The translations under genes were made by a program, and so were the position numbers. Shown here piece after piece: positions 1 through 6,728 of a DNA stretch of 20,225 nt; positions within the stretch are counted from its first letter, which is position 1; every line of letters begins with the position of its first letter. The stretch is from contig NCJR01000006.1 of NCBI GenBank assembly GCA_002282555.1, forward strand, positions 1-20,225. Reading direction: 5' to 3'. The stretch is from Rhodobacterales bacterium 34-62-10 (GTDB taxonomy: Bacteria; Pseudomonadota; Alphaproteobacteria; Rhodobacterales; Rhodobacteraceae). A model generated the notes under the pieces. That model worked only from the letters and a program-made list of their open reading frames with translations. It ran no database searches and was not told the origin of the DNA.

Positions 1-1095
1 GACCCCGCCACCATCGCCGATCCCCGCATCTTTGTCTGGGCGATGATGGCGGCGCTGATGTCCTCGGCGCTTTGGGTGAACCTTGCCACATGGGTCGGGG
101 CACCCGTCTCGACCACACATTCCGTTGTCGGCGGTGTGATGGGCGCGGGCATCGTCGCGGCAGGGATGACTGCCGTGAACTGGCCCTCCATGGGCGCGAT
201 TGCGGCCAGCTGGATCATCTCGCCACTGATGGGCGGCATCATCGCCGCCGCCTTCCTTGCGGTGATCAAAAGCCGGATCATCTACCGCGCGGACAAGATC
301 GCAGCGGCGCGCGTCTGGGTTCCGGTCCTTTTGGGCATCATGGCGGGCACCTTCGGCACCTATCTCGCGCTCAAGGGCCTGAACAAGGTCATCAAGATCG
401 ACCTGGGACTGGCCCTGTTGATCGGCCTTGGTATCGGCATCGCATGCTGGATGATCTGTGTGCCGCTCATCCGCCGCCAAGCGCGCGGGATGGAGAACCG
501 CAACAAATCCCTCAAGGTGCTGTTCGGCCTGCCGCTCGTCTTTTCCGCAGCACTGCTGTCCTTTGCCCACGGCGCCAATGACGTGGCCAATGCGGTGGGA
601 CCGCTGGCCGCCATCGTCCATGCGGTCGAGGATGGCGGCGCATCCGACAGCGTGAGGATCCCCACATGGGTCATGATGATCGGAGCCTTCGGTATCTCTT
701 TCGGGCTGTTCCTTTTTGGGCCGAAACTGATCCGCATGGTTGGCAGCCAGATCACCAAGCTGAACCCGATGCGCGCCTATTGCGTTTCGCTGTCCGCCGC
801 CATCACGGTGATCGTGGCAAGCTGGCTGGGCCTGCCCGTCAGTTCCACCCATATCGCGGTGGGCGCCGTCTTTGGCGTGGGCTTTTTCCGGGAATGGGAC
901 CACGACCGCCGCACCCGCAGAGGCAGCCTCGTCGCGGCTGAGGCCAAACGCATCGCCCCCGAGGAACGCCGCCGCCGCAAGCTGGTGCGCCGCTCGCATT
1001 TCCTGACCATCATCGCCGCCTGGATCATCACCGTCCCCGCGACAGCCCTGTTGTCAGGGGTGATCTTCCTCGTGCTGTCGCAGTTGCCCGCCTGA
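1..1095 (+). CDS. PiT-family inorganic phosphate transporter, 3' part
   Basis: This is a low-affinity inorganic phosphate permease of the inner membrane (PiT family, ion-coupled). The frame is open from base 1, so the N-terminus lies outside the window and about 364 residues are visible. The family's internal duplication can be seen: GAPVSTTHSVVGGVMGAG near the start is echoed by GLPVSSTHIAVGAVFGVG near the end, and the phosphate-site motif SFAHGANDVANAVGP lies between them. Several hydrophobic membrane segments alternate with a basic cytoplasmic stretch (HDRRTRRG to EERRRRKLVRR) before the last helix. The partner copy of the GANDVANA motif, normally near the N-terminus, must be in the missing part. 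The gene converges on argF. A copy of the dispersed 3'-end element follows the stop. The family call is firm, but no neighbour (such as a DUF47 regulator) is visible to refine it. Confidence 0.93.
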   Translation, partial: DPATIADPRIFVWAMMAALMSSALWVNLATWVGAPVSTTHSVVGGVMGAGIVAAGMTAVNWPSMGAIAASWIISPLMGGIIAAAFLAVIKSRIIYRADKIAAARVWVPVLLGIMAGTFGTYLALKGLNKVIKIDLGLALLIGLGIGIACWMICVPLIRRQARGMENRNKSLKVLFGLPLVFSAALLSFAHGANDVANAVGPLAAIVHAVEDGGASDSVRIPTWVMMIGAFGISFGLFLFGPKLIRMVGSQITKLNPMRAYCVSLSAAITVIVASWLGLPVSSTHIAVGAVFGVGFFREWDHDRRTRRGSLVAAEAKRIAPEERRRRKLVRRSHFLTIIAAWIITVPATALLSGVIFLVLSQLPA

Positions 1096-1109
1096 GACAA
1101 CGCCGCGTC

Positions 1110-1192
1110 GTCTTGCCACCAATATCCCGGGCGGAAGCGTCGAGCAAAGCTCGACATGGTCAAACACATTCGACCCGAGCGGCAGCGCCCCC
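1110..1192 (+). repeat. Dispersed 3'-end element, copy 1, downstream of the phosphate transporter
   Basis: A three-part element starts 14 bp after the transporter stop. First is a degenerate core (TCTTGCCACCAATATCCCGGG, split as TCTTGCC and AATATCCCGGG around variable bases). Next is a perfect hairpin, GTCGAGC-AAA-GCTCGAC, at 1139-1155. Last is GGCAGCGCCCCC at 1181-1192, identical over 12 bases to copy 2. The element lies between two convergent genes and may act as a bidirectional terminator or mRNA 3'-end stabiliser, although there is no T-run. A perfect CCTGATCAGG palindrome directly follows it, next to the argF stop. Confidence 0.6.
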
Positions 1193-1200
1193 TGATCAGG

Positions 1201-2127
1201 TCAAACGCCCAGACACCAGCGCATCACGGCCTTTTGTGCATGAAGGCGGTTCTCGGCCTCATCGAAAATCACCGAATGCGGCCCGTCCATCACGGCGCTT
1301 GTCGCCTCATCATCACGATGCGCGGGCAAACAATGCATGAACAACGCATCCGGCTTGGCCCGCGCCATCAACGCCTCGTTCACCTGATAGGCGCGCAACT
1401 GGTTGTGCCGCCGCTCGCGCGCGGATTGCGGATCGTGCATGCTGACCCATGTATCGGTCACGACCAGATCGGCCCCCTCGACCGCCTTGTAGGGATCGCG
1501 CTCGATCGTGACGCTTACCCCCTTGGCGCGCGCCTCCTCGACAAAGACCATCTCGGGGTCCAGGGGCGGCGGTCCCGTAAACACCAGATCAAAGCCGAAC
1601 TGCCCGGCGGCATGCGCGAAGCTGGCAAAGACATTGTTGCCATCGCCGGACCACACCACCTTGCGCCCTTTGATCGGGCCGCGATGTTCCTCGAAGGTCA
1701 TGATATCGGCCATGATCTGGCAGGGATGCGTGCGGTTGGTCAGACCGTTGATCACAGGCACCGTGGCATGCTCGGCCATCTCCAGCAGCGTCGCCTCCTC
1801 GAAGGTGCGGATCATGATCATGTCCACATAACGCGACAGAACGCGGGCGGTATCGGCAATCGTCTCGCCATGCCCTAGTTGCATGTCGGCCCCCGACAGC
1901 ACCATCGTCTGCCCCCCCATCTGGCGCACACCAACGTCAAAAGACACCCGCGTCCGGGTCGAGGGTTTCTCGAAGATCAGCGCGACCATGTGCCCCGCCA
2001 GCGGCTGCTCGGCATCTACCGCCCCCTTGGGGCGACCGTTGCGCGCATCCTTGATCCGGCGGGCATCGTCGATCATGTGACGCAGATCGGCGGGTGAGGT
2101 TTTGTTGATGTCGAGAAAATGCGGCAT
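1201..2127 (-). CDS. argF: Ornithine carbamoyltransferase
   Basis: This cytosolic enzyme joins carbamoyl phosphate to ornithine to make citrulline, the sixth step of arginine synthesis. It has 308 residues, a normal length. The carbamoyl-phosphate loop is [11 protein letters not shown] (STRTR at 56-60). HPCQ at 134-137 and the ornithine-loop motif HCLPAHR at 265-271 are the other family hallmarks, and all are intact. The ATG at 2127 opens MPHFLDINK, a typical N-terminus, with AGGAA about 10 bases upstream. It lies 93 bp after argD on the same strand, so the two are probably one argD-argF unit, although the spacer is full of hairpins. An anabolic rather than catabolic (arcB) role is inferred from the argD neighbour. 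Confidence 0.96.
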   Translation of the reverse strand: MPHFLDINKTSPADLRHMIDDARRIKDARNGRPKGAVDAEQPLAGHMVALIFEKPSTRTRVSFDVGVRQMGGQTMVLSGADMQLGHGETIADTARVLSRYVDMIMIRTFEEATLLEMAEHATVPVINGLTNRTHPCQIMADIMTFEEHRGPIKGRKVVWSGDGNNVFASFAHAAGQFGFDLVFTGPPPLDPEMVFVEEARAKGVSVTIERDPYKAVEGADLVVTDTWVSMHDPQSARERRHNQLRAYQVNEALMARAKPDALFMHCLPAHRDDEATSAVMDGPHSVIFDEAENRLHAQKAVMRWCLGV

Positions 2128-2153
2128 GGCAATCGGTTCCTGAAGCCGGGGAT

Positions 2154-2219
2154 GGGGGGCGCTGCCCCCACGTTCAACTGTGTTGAACGATCCCCCGGGA
2201 TATTTGGGGCAAGAAGAAA
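2154..2219 (-). repeat. Dispersed 3'-end element, copy 2, between argD and argF
   Basis: This is the most complete copy. Read on the minus strand it starts one base after the argD stop. It has the core CTTCTTGCCCCAAATATCC followed by CGGGGG, then a perfect hairpin GTTCAAC-ACA-GTTGAAC (2188-2172), then GGGGGCAGCGCCCCC, itself a 6-bp hairpin (2169-2155). The order of parts matches copy 1. It fills most of the 93-bp argD-argF spacer. It may stabilise the argD 3' end or partly terminate transcription before argF. Confidence 0.75.
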
Positions 2220-2220
2220 C

Positions 2221-3402
2221 TCAGGCGCGCTTGGCCTCAAGCGTGGCAGCCGCGCGGTCAAGACGATTGATCGCCTCGGCGATCTCTTCCTCGGTAATGT
2301 TCAACGGCGGCAACAGACGGATCACGTTATCGCCCGCAGGCACAGTGATCACCTGCTCGGCATACCCGGCCGCCACCATATCCGTGTTCGGAACCTTGCA
2401 TTTCAGACCCAGCATCAGCCCAGATCCGCGCACCGCCTCGAACACATCGGGGTGGGCACCGACCAACCCTTCCAGCTTTTGGCGCAAGCCGCCGGCACGG
2501 GCGCGCACCCCTTCCAGAAATGCGGGATCGGCCACGATCTCCATCACCGCATTGCCCACGGCGCAGGCCAGCGGATTGCCGCCATAGGTCGATCCATGCG
2601 TGCCCGCCGTCATGCCCGAGGCCGCGTTTTCCGTCGCCAGCACCGCGCCCAGCGGAAAGCCCCCGCCGATACCCTTGGCCACCATCATGATATCCGGCGT
2701 CACACCCGCCCATTCATGCGCGAAGAGCCGCCCCGTGCGGCCCATGCCACACTGCACCTCATCCAGTATCAGCAGCGTCCCCGTCGCGTCACACAGCGCC
2801 CGCAACCCCTTGAGGCACTGATCCGGCAGCGGGCGGATACCGCCCTCACCTTGCACAGGCTCGATCAGGATCGCTGCGGTGCGCTCGTTGATGGCGGCAT
2901 GCAGCGCATCATGGTCGCCCCAGTCCAGATGGATGAAACCGGGCAACAGCGGACCAAAGCCCTTGGTCATCTTCTCGGACCCTGCCGCCGCAATCCCGGC
3001 CGAGGACCGGCCATGGAACGAGCCATTGAAGGCGATGATATCCGTCCGCTCCGGCTGACCTTTGTCATACCAGTATTTGCGCGCCATCTTGACCGCCAAT
3101 TCGCAGCTTTCCGTGCCCGAATTGGTAAAGAACACCGTATCGGCAAAGGTCGCCGCCACCAGTCGGTCCGCCAACTCCTGCTGCTGCGGGATCTGGTAAA
3201 GGTTCGACACATGCCAGATCTTGTTCGCCTGTTCGGTCAGCGCCGCCACCAGCGCTGGATTGGCATGACCCAGCACGTTGACCGCGATCCCGGCCCCCAG
3301 ATCAAGGAAGCGTCGGCCGTCCGCCTCGATCATCCAGCTGCCCTCTCCCTTGACGAATTGCAGGGCGGCGCGGTTATAGGTCGGCAAAATGGACGGGATC
3401 AT
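2221..3402 (-). CDS. argD: Acetylornithine aminotransferase, class III PLP enzyme
   Basis: This cytosolic PLP-dependent enzyme transaminates N-acetylglutamate semialdehyde to N-acetylornithine in arginine synthesis. In many bacteria the same enzyme also serves lysine synthesis as N-succinyldiaminopimelate aminotransferase. It has 393 residues. GTES near residue 96 binds the PLP phosphate, and the ILDEVQCGMGRTG block holds the PLP-contacting Asp near 214. VAKGIGGGFPLGA carries the Schiff-base Lys near 243. The frame is open further upstream, but the ATG at 3402 (MIPSILPTYNRA) matches the family N-terminus and has AAGGAAG six bases before it. A possible -35 (TTGACT, 3460-3455) lies upstream, without a convincing -10. 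Astacin-type catabolic paralogues (astC) are possible in principle, but the argF neighbour argues for ArgD. Confidence 0.93.
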   Translation of the reverse strand: MIPSILPTYNRAALQFVKGEGSWMIEADGRRFLDLGAGIAVNVLGHANPALVAALTEQANKIWHVSNLYQIPQQQELADRLVAATFADTVFFTNSGTESCELAVKMARKYWYDKGQPERTDIIAFNGSFHGRSSAGIAAAGSEKMTKGFGPLLPGFIHLDWGDHDALHAAINERTAAILIEPVQGEGGIRPLPDQCLKGLRALCDATGTLLILDEVQCGMGRTGRLFAHEWAGVTPDIMMVAKGIGGGFPLGAVLATENAASGMTAGTHGSTYGGNPLACAVGNAVMEIVADPAFLEGVRARAGGLRQKLEGLVGAHPDVFEAVRGSGLMLGLKCKVPNTDMVAAGYAEQVITVPAGDNVIRLLPPLNITEEEIAEAINRLDRAAATLEAKRA

Positions 3403-3725
3403 GGTGATCTTCCTTATCTGGCAAGGCCCTGTGAGTGCATCACGCAAGGCCTCAAGTCAACATTCTCGACGTTTCGGCATCGGCTGGCGCAACAATCGGC
3501 AAGCGATATCGGACGAGTGGGGGATGTGCGGGGTAATCTTGCGCAACCGCGCGAGGAACAAAAGCAGGCGGGACGTCAGGCGCGGGTGCGTCGGCGTCGG
3601 ATCGTCACGAAAAGGGCGCGGCTTTTGTTCATCCTGCAACGATAGCGCCGCGCATGGGAAACGCCAAGACAGATTCCGCAGGACGGACCCTTGCCTGTGC
3701 AATCCGGCCACAGCATAGATGGGCG
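3403..3725. other. Intergenic region between argD and the DMT transporter
   Basis: This roughly 320-bp divergent spacer should carry the promoters for both flanking genes. On the minus side TTGACT (3460-3455) could be an argD -35 element. On the plus side a 7-bp inverted repeat, GCGCGGC (3616-3622) and GCCGCGC (3647-3653), ends one base before an in-frame ATG at 3654. That position would bury a start codon at 3654, and is one reason to prefer the later start at 3726. I see no RNA gene here and no convincing small ORF. Confidence 0.4.
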
Positions 3726-4646
3726 ATGTTTGTCGCCCGCACCCTGAACCCGCCGCTTGCCATCGGCCTGATGCTGTCGGCCACCGCCTTCATCGCGGGC
3801 ACCACCCTGCTGGCCAAGGCCATTGGTGCGGGTCACCTAGGCCCGCCGCTGCATCCTTTGCAGATCAGCCATGGCCGCTTTGTCTTTGCCTTTGCCCTGT
3901 TTGTCACGGTTGCCACTGTGCTGCGCCCGCGTATCCAGCGCCCCGACCTGCGGCTGCATCTGGGGCGCACGCTCTGCGGTTGGGGCGGGGTGACGCTGAT
4001 GTTCGCGGCAGTCGCCTTCATTCCGATGGGCGATGCCACCGCAATCAGTTTCCTGAACCCGGTCTTTGCCATGCTGCTGGCGATTCCCCTGCTGGGTGAA
4101 AAGGTAGGTCGCATCCGCTGGAGCGCGGCCTGCGTCGCCCTGATCGGCGCGCTGATCCTGCTGCGCCCCACCCCGGCCAGTTTTCAGCCCGCCGCTGTGC
4201 TGGCGCTGGCTGCAGCGGTCATCATGGGGCTTGAAGTGATCTTCATGAAGAAGCTTGCCGGACGCGAGGCCCCGTTCCAGATCCTTCTGGTCAACAACGC
4301 CATCGGAGTCGCAATTGCCAGCCTCGCCGTGATCCCGGTCTGGGTGCCACCAACCCCGGCGCAATGGGCCGCCCTTGCCGGAATCGGTTTACTGATGGCC
4401 ACGGCGCAGACCTTCTTTATCAATGCCATGGCCCGCGCAGATGCCAGCTTCGTGGCACCGTTCAGCTATGCCACGCTGATCTTTGCATCACTTTACGATG
4501 CCATGGTCTTTGGCACGCGCCCGGATGCCGTGTCATGGCTGGGCGCGGTCGTGATCCTGTCCGGCGCGGGCCTTCTGGCGTGGCGCGAGGCGCGACTTGG
4601 CAAGCAGCGCACGTCCATTCCCCCTACCTCGGGTGCTGCTCCCTGA
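3726..4646 (+). CDS. DMT superfamily (EamA) transporter
   Basis: This is an inner-membrane permease of the drug/metabolite transporter superfamily with two EamA halves, about ten hydrophobic helices and 306 residues. The first half runs from LNPPLAIGLMLSATAFIAG to LIGALILLRP, and includes the family-typical MGDATAISFLNPVFAMLLAIPLLGE. The second starts at QPAAVLALAAAVIMGLEVIF and has the echo ADASFVAPFSYATLIFASLYDAMVFG. The substrate cannot be read from the sequence; relatives export amino acids, nucleosides or drugs. The start is uncertain. An ATG at 3654 adds 24 polar residues but sits against a hairpin, while 3726 gives the usual DMT N-terminus. Neither has a clear ribosome site. The gene converges on the ABC-2 permease with only 4 bp between stops. 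Confidence 0.87.
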   Translation: MFVARTLNPPLAIGLMLSATAFIAGTTLLAKAIGAGHLGPPLHPLQISHGRFVFAFALFVTVATVLRPRIQRPDLRLHLGRTLCGWGGVTLMFAAVAFIPMGDATAISFLNPVFAMLLAIPLLGEKVGRIRWSAACVALIGALILLRPTPASFQPAAVLALAAAVIMGLEVIFMKKLAGREAPFQILLVNNAIGVAIASLAVIPVWVPPTPAQWAALAGIGLLMATAQTFFINAMARADASFVAPFSYATLIFASLYDAMVFGTRPDAVSWLGAVVILSGAGLLAWREARLGKQRTSIPPTSGAAP

Positions 4647-4650
4647 CGGA

Positions 4651-5454
4651 TCACGCCTTCAGACGGTATCCGGTGCGGAACATCGACCACGCCATCAGGC
4701 TGACCACCAGCGTGGTCGCACTGCACACCGCCAGCCCCAACCACGGCGAGCTGTCCGACACCCCCAGAACGCCGAACCGGACCCCGTCGATCAGATAGAA
4801 GACCGGGTTCACATGGGTGATCTCATAAAGCACGGGCGGCAGGGCGGCGACCGAGTAGAAGGTGCCCGACAGAAAGGCCAAGGGCGTCACGATGAAATTG
4901 GTGATTGCTGCCATCTGGTCGAACTTGTTGGCAAAGACCCCCGCCACGATCCCCACCGCGCCCATCATGGCCGAGCCCAGCAGCACGAAGACCAGCGCCC
5001 AACCGGGATGGGCAATCGGGATACCCAGCACCAGCAGGATACCCAGACCAATGGCCAGCGCCACGGCCAGCCCGCGCACGATCCCGCCCGCCAGATAGCC
5101 CAGCACCAGCTCGCCCGCCGACAGGGGCGGCATCAGCGTGTCCACGATATTGCCCTGCACCTTGGAAATCACGATCGAGGATGAGGTGTTGGCAAAGGCG
5201 TTCTGGATCACCGTCATCATCAGGATGCCCGGCGCGATGAAGGCGGTGAAGGGCACGCCCAGCACATCGCCGCGCGCGGGGCCGATGGCGATGGAAAAGA
5301 TCACCAGAAACAGCGCGGCCGTCACCAGCGGGGCCAGCAAGGTCTGGGTCCAGACCGAGACGAAGCGCATCACCTCGCGCCAGGCCAGCGTATAGAGACC
5401 CAGCCAGTTGACCCGCCCAAAGCGGCGGCTTCCCATGTCGAGTGTCTGACGCAT
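4651..5454 (-). CDS. ABC-2 type transporter permease (YadH/NodJ-like)
   Basis: This is the membrane subunit of an ABC exporter, 267 residues with about six helices. FVSVWTQTLLAPLVTAALFLVIFSIAIG is the first helix region. Family-typical blocks follow: FIAPGILMMTVIQNAFANTSSSIVISKVQGNIVDTLM-PPLS, written here in part only as a guide to residues 67-115, and later FLSGTFYSVAALPP with NPVFYLIDGVR. Of several in-frame starts, the ATG at 5454 (MRQTLDMGS) has AGGAGA six bases upstream. The open frame above it is only the antisense of gcrA. No ATPase gene lies beside it: the neighbours are a convergent DMT gene and the divergent gcrA. Its partner must therefore be encoded elsewhere, or it works with a shared ATPase. 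The substrate is unknown; relatives move polysaccharides, lipids or drugs. Confidence 0.88.
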   Translation of the reverse strand: MRQTLDMGSRRFGRVNWLGLYTLAWREVMRFVSVWTQTLLAPLVTAALFLVIFSIAIGPARGDVLGVPFTAFIAPGILMMTVIQNAFANTSSSIVISKVQGNIVDTLMPPLSAGELVLGYLAGGIVRGLAVALAIGLGILLVLGIPIAHPGWALVFVLLGSAMMGAVGIVAGVFANKFDQMAAITNFIVTPLAFLSGTFYSVAALPPVLYEITHVNPVFYLIDGVRFGVLGVSDSSPWLGLAVCSATTLVVSLMAWSMFRTGYRLKA

Positions 5455-5519
5455 GTCGGCTTCTCCTGTTTTTCTTGGTCGCGCAGTGGTCGCAAGCCGC
5501 CGCAAACCGGCGCCGATGT

Positions 5520-5524
5520 GATTC
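5520..5524. promoter_or_regulatory. GANTC (CcrM-type methylation) site upstream of gcrA
   Basis: GATTC lies 6 bp upstream of the proposed -35 of gcrA. GANTC is the target of the alphaproteobacterial cell-cycle methylase CcrM, and GcrA itself reads methylated GANTC at promoters. The site may make gcrA expression replication-dependent or autoregulated. One 5-bp site can also occur by chance. Confidence 0.4.
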
Positions 5525-5530
5525 GGCACC

Positions 5531-5558
5531 TTGTAACTCGGGAAGGGTTGTTTAGAAT
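5531..5558 (+). promoter_or_regulatory. Predicted sigma-70 promoter of gcrA
   Basis: TTGTAA (5531-5536) and TAGAAT (5553-5558) are 16 bp apart, giving 4/6 and 5/6 matches to the housekeeping consensus. Initiation would be near 5564-5566, about 59 nt before the gcrA ATG. It points away from the divergent permease gene. Confidence 0.5.
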
Positions 5559-5578
5559 AGGAAGCGACTAGATGACAG

Positions 5579-5608
5579 GGCGGCCCCGGAAATTGCGGGC
5601 CGCCTTTT
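5579..5608 (+). terminator. Terminator-like hairpin in the gcrA 5' leader (possible attenuator)
   Basis: GGCGGCCC (5579-5586) pairs perfectly with GGGCCGCC (5597-5604) around a 10-nt loop and is followed directly by TTTT. It ends 15 nt before the gcrA start. The upstream gene is divergent, so this cannot be that gene's terminator. It would be transcribed as the gcrA leader, which suggests attenuation or mRNA 5'-end protection. Confidence 0.5.
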
Positions 5609-5623
5609 GGGTAAGGAAAGACC

Positions 5624-6262
5624 ATGTCCTGGACCGATGAGCGCGTTGAGCTGTTGAAGAAAATGTGGGGCGAGGGCCAGTCGGCCAGCCAGATCGCCAA
5701 GGAATTGGGCGGCGTCACCCGCAATGCCGTGATCGGCAAGGTCCATCGTCTGGGTCTGTCCAACCGGGCGGGGGCGGCGCCTGCGCCTGCGGCCGCACCT
5801 GCTGCCGCGCCCAAGCCCGAGGCCAAGCCCAAGGCTGCGCCCGCCAAGCCCGTGGAAGTGAAGGCCCGCCCCGCCGCCAAGCCTGCCCCCCGCATCGTTG
5901 AGGATGAGGTCGAGGTCGATGTCGAGGAGGACGACATCGAAGAGGATGTCGCGACCCGTCAGGTCACGGTACCCCATACCCGCAAGGCGATCATTCCGGC
6001 GGGGCAGCCTTTGCCGCCGCAGCCTTCGGCCAATGAGATCAGCCCCGAAGCCTTGGCCAAGGTCAGCGAGATCGAAAAGAAGGCCCGCCGCCTGACGCTG
6101 ATGGAACTGACCGAGCGGACCTGCAAATGGCCCGTGGGCGATCCCGCGACCGAGAATTTCTGGTTCTGCGGCCTGCCCACGCAGCCGGGCAAGCCCTATT
6201 GTGAGGCGCATGTGGGGGTGGCTTTCCAGCCCATGTCCTCGCGCCGCGACCGCAAGCGGTGA
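5624..6262 (+). CDS. gcrA: GcrA cell-cycle regulator
   Basis: GcrA is the alphaproteobacterial cell-cycle transcription factor. It binds sigma-70 holoenzyme and, in Caulobacter, activates genes whose promoters carry methylated GANTC. There are 212 residues. The N-terminal helix-turn-helix is MSWTDERVELLKKMWGEG followed by SASQIAKELGGVTRNAVIGKV (about 1-46). A long Ala/Pro/Lys linker (about 50-90) and a very acidic patch (EDEVEVDVEEDDIEED, about 92-107) follow. The C-terminal sigma-binding domain keeps the CKWPVGDP, FCG and PYCEAH signature, whose Cys/His set could hold a metal. It is longer than the 173-residue Caulobacter protein because of the linker. The ATG at 5624 has AAGGAAAG four bases upstream. 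It is a single-gene unit with its own promoter and terminator. Confidence 0.96.
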   Translation: MSWTDERVELLKKMWGEGQSASQIAKELGGVTRNAVIGKVHRLGLSNRAGAAPAPAAAPAAAPKPEAKPKAAPAKPVEVKARPAAKPAPRIVEDEVEVDVEEDDIEEDVATRQVTVPHTRKAIIPAGQPLPPQPSANEISPEALAKVSEIEKKARRLTLMELTERTCKWPVGDPATENFWFCGLPTQPGKPYCEAHVGVAFQPMSSRRDRKR

Positions 6263-6270
6263 TCCGGGAA

Positions 6271-6292
6271 TGTCCCACCGTGGGACATTTTT
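6271..6292 (+). terminator. Rho-independent terminator of gcrA
   Basis: TGTCCCAC-C-GTGGGACA (6271-6287) forms a near-perfect inverted repeat followed by TTTTT (6288-6292), starting 9 bp after the gcrA stop. The innermost pairs probably open to make a realistic loop. Confidence 0.75.
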
Positions 6293-6728
6293 CGGTTTGT
6301 TTGTTTTCAATGGGTTGGCGATCCGCGTTAGGGACTTTTTAACGGTTTCGGGGTGGATTGCGGGTATGGACCGAGTGTTTTGAACGGCGTTTGCGGCGGC
6401 CGTTTGGTCGGGTCGGGCATGCCGTGCGGGTTGAAATGATCCAGACCCTTGAGATGTAGCGCGCTCGGCCTCAGACCCCGCTACGGGCTCTAACCCAACC
6501 TTACCACCAAGACGCGCGGTCGCCGACACGCGGGGTGGCGATGGGACGGTTGTTCTGGGCAGTTTATCCCTGCCCAGTCATCGAACCTTAGTTCATGCCG
6601 CAACGGTTGCAAAATCGCCGCCCCGGGGGGCGTGTCGGCGATCGCGCGGCGGCCTGCGGCCTTGATTCCGCGCGGGGCGTTGGGGTGGGGGCAGCGCGTG
6701 ATCGCTGCGTCGCCCCCGCCACAAAGAT
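6293..6728. other. Gene-free structured spacer after gcrA
   Basis: I find no credible protein or known RNA gene in this stretch. It holds a CtrA-like motif, TTAG-N7-TTAAC (6328-6343), and an inverted repeat AACGGC/GCCGTT (6383-6404). It also has a perfect 8-bp hairpin, CTGGGCAG-TTTATCC-CTGCCCAG (6555-6577), and GCAACGGTTGC (6600-6610). Near its right end, GCAGCG/CGCTGC flanked by G and C runs lies just past the stop of the minus-strand acyl-CoA dehydrogenase and may be that operon's terminator, although no T-run is seen. A small RNA is possible but not shown. Confidence 0.4.

Noticed and set aside
2119..3645. A 508-codon plus-strand frame
   Set aside because: It is antisense to argD and shows no protein-family features.
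5455..5937. N-terminal extension of the ABC-2 permease to 428 residues
   Set aside because: The extra 161 residues are low-complexity antisense of gcrA, and the start at 5454 has a good ribosome site and a family-like N-terminus.
6293..6728. A tmRNA, 6S RNA, SRP RNA or RNase P RNA gene in the spacer after gcrA
   Set aside because: None of the conserved sequence blocks of these RNAs that I could recall are present on either strand.
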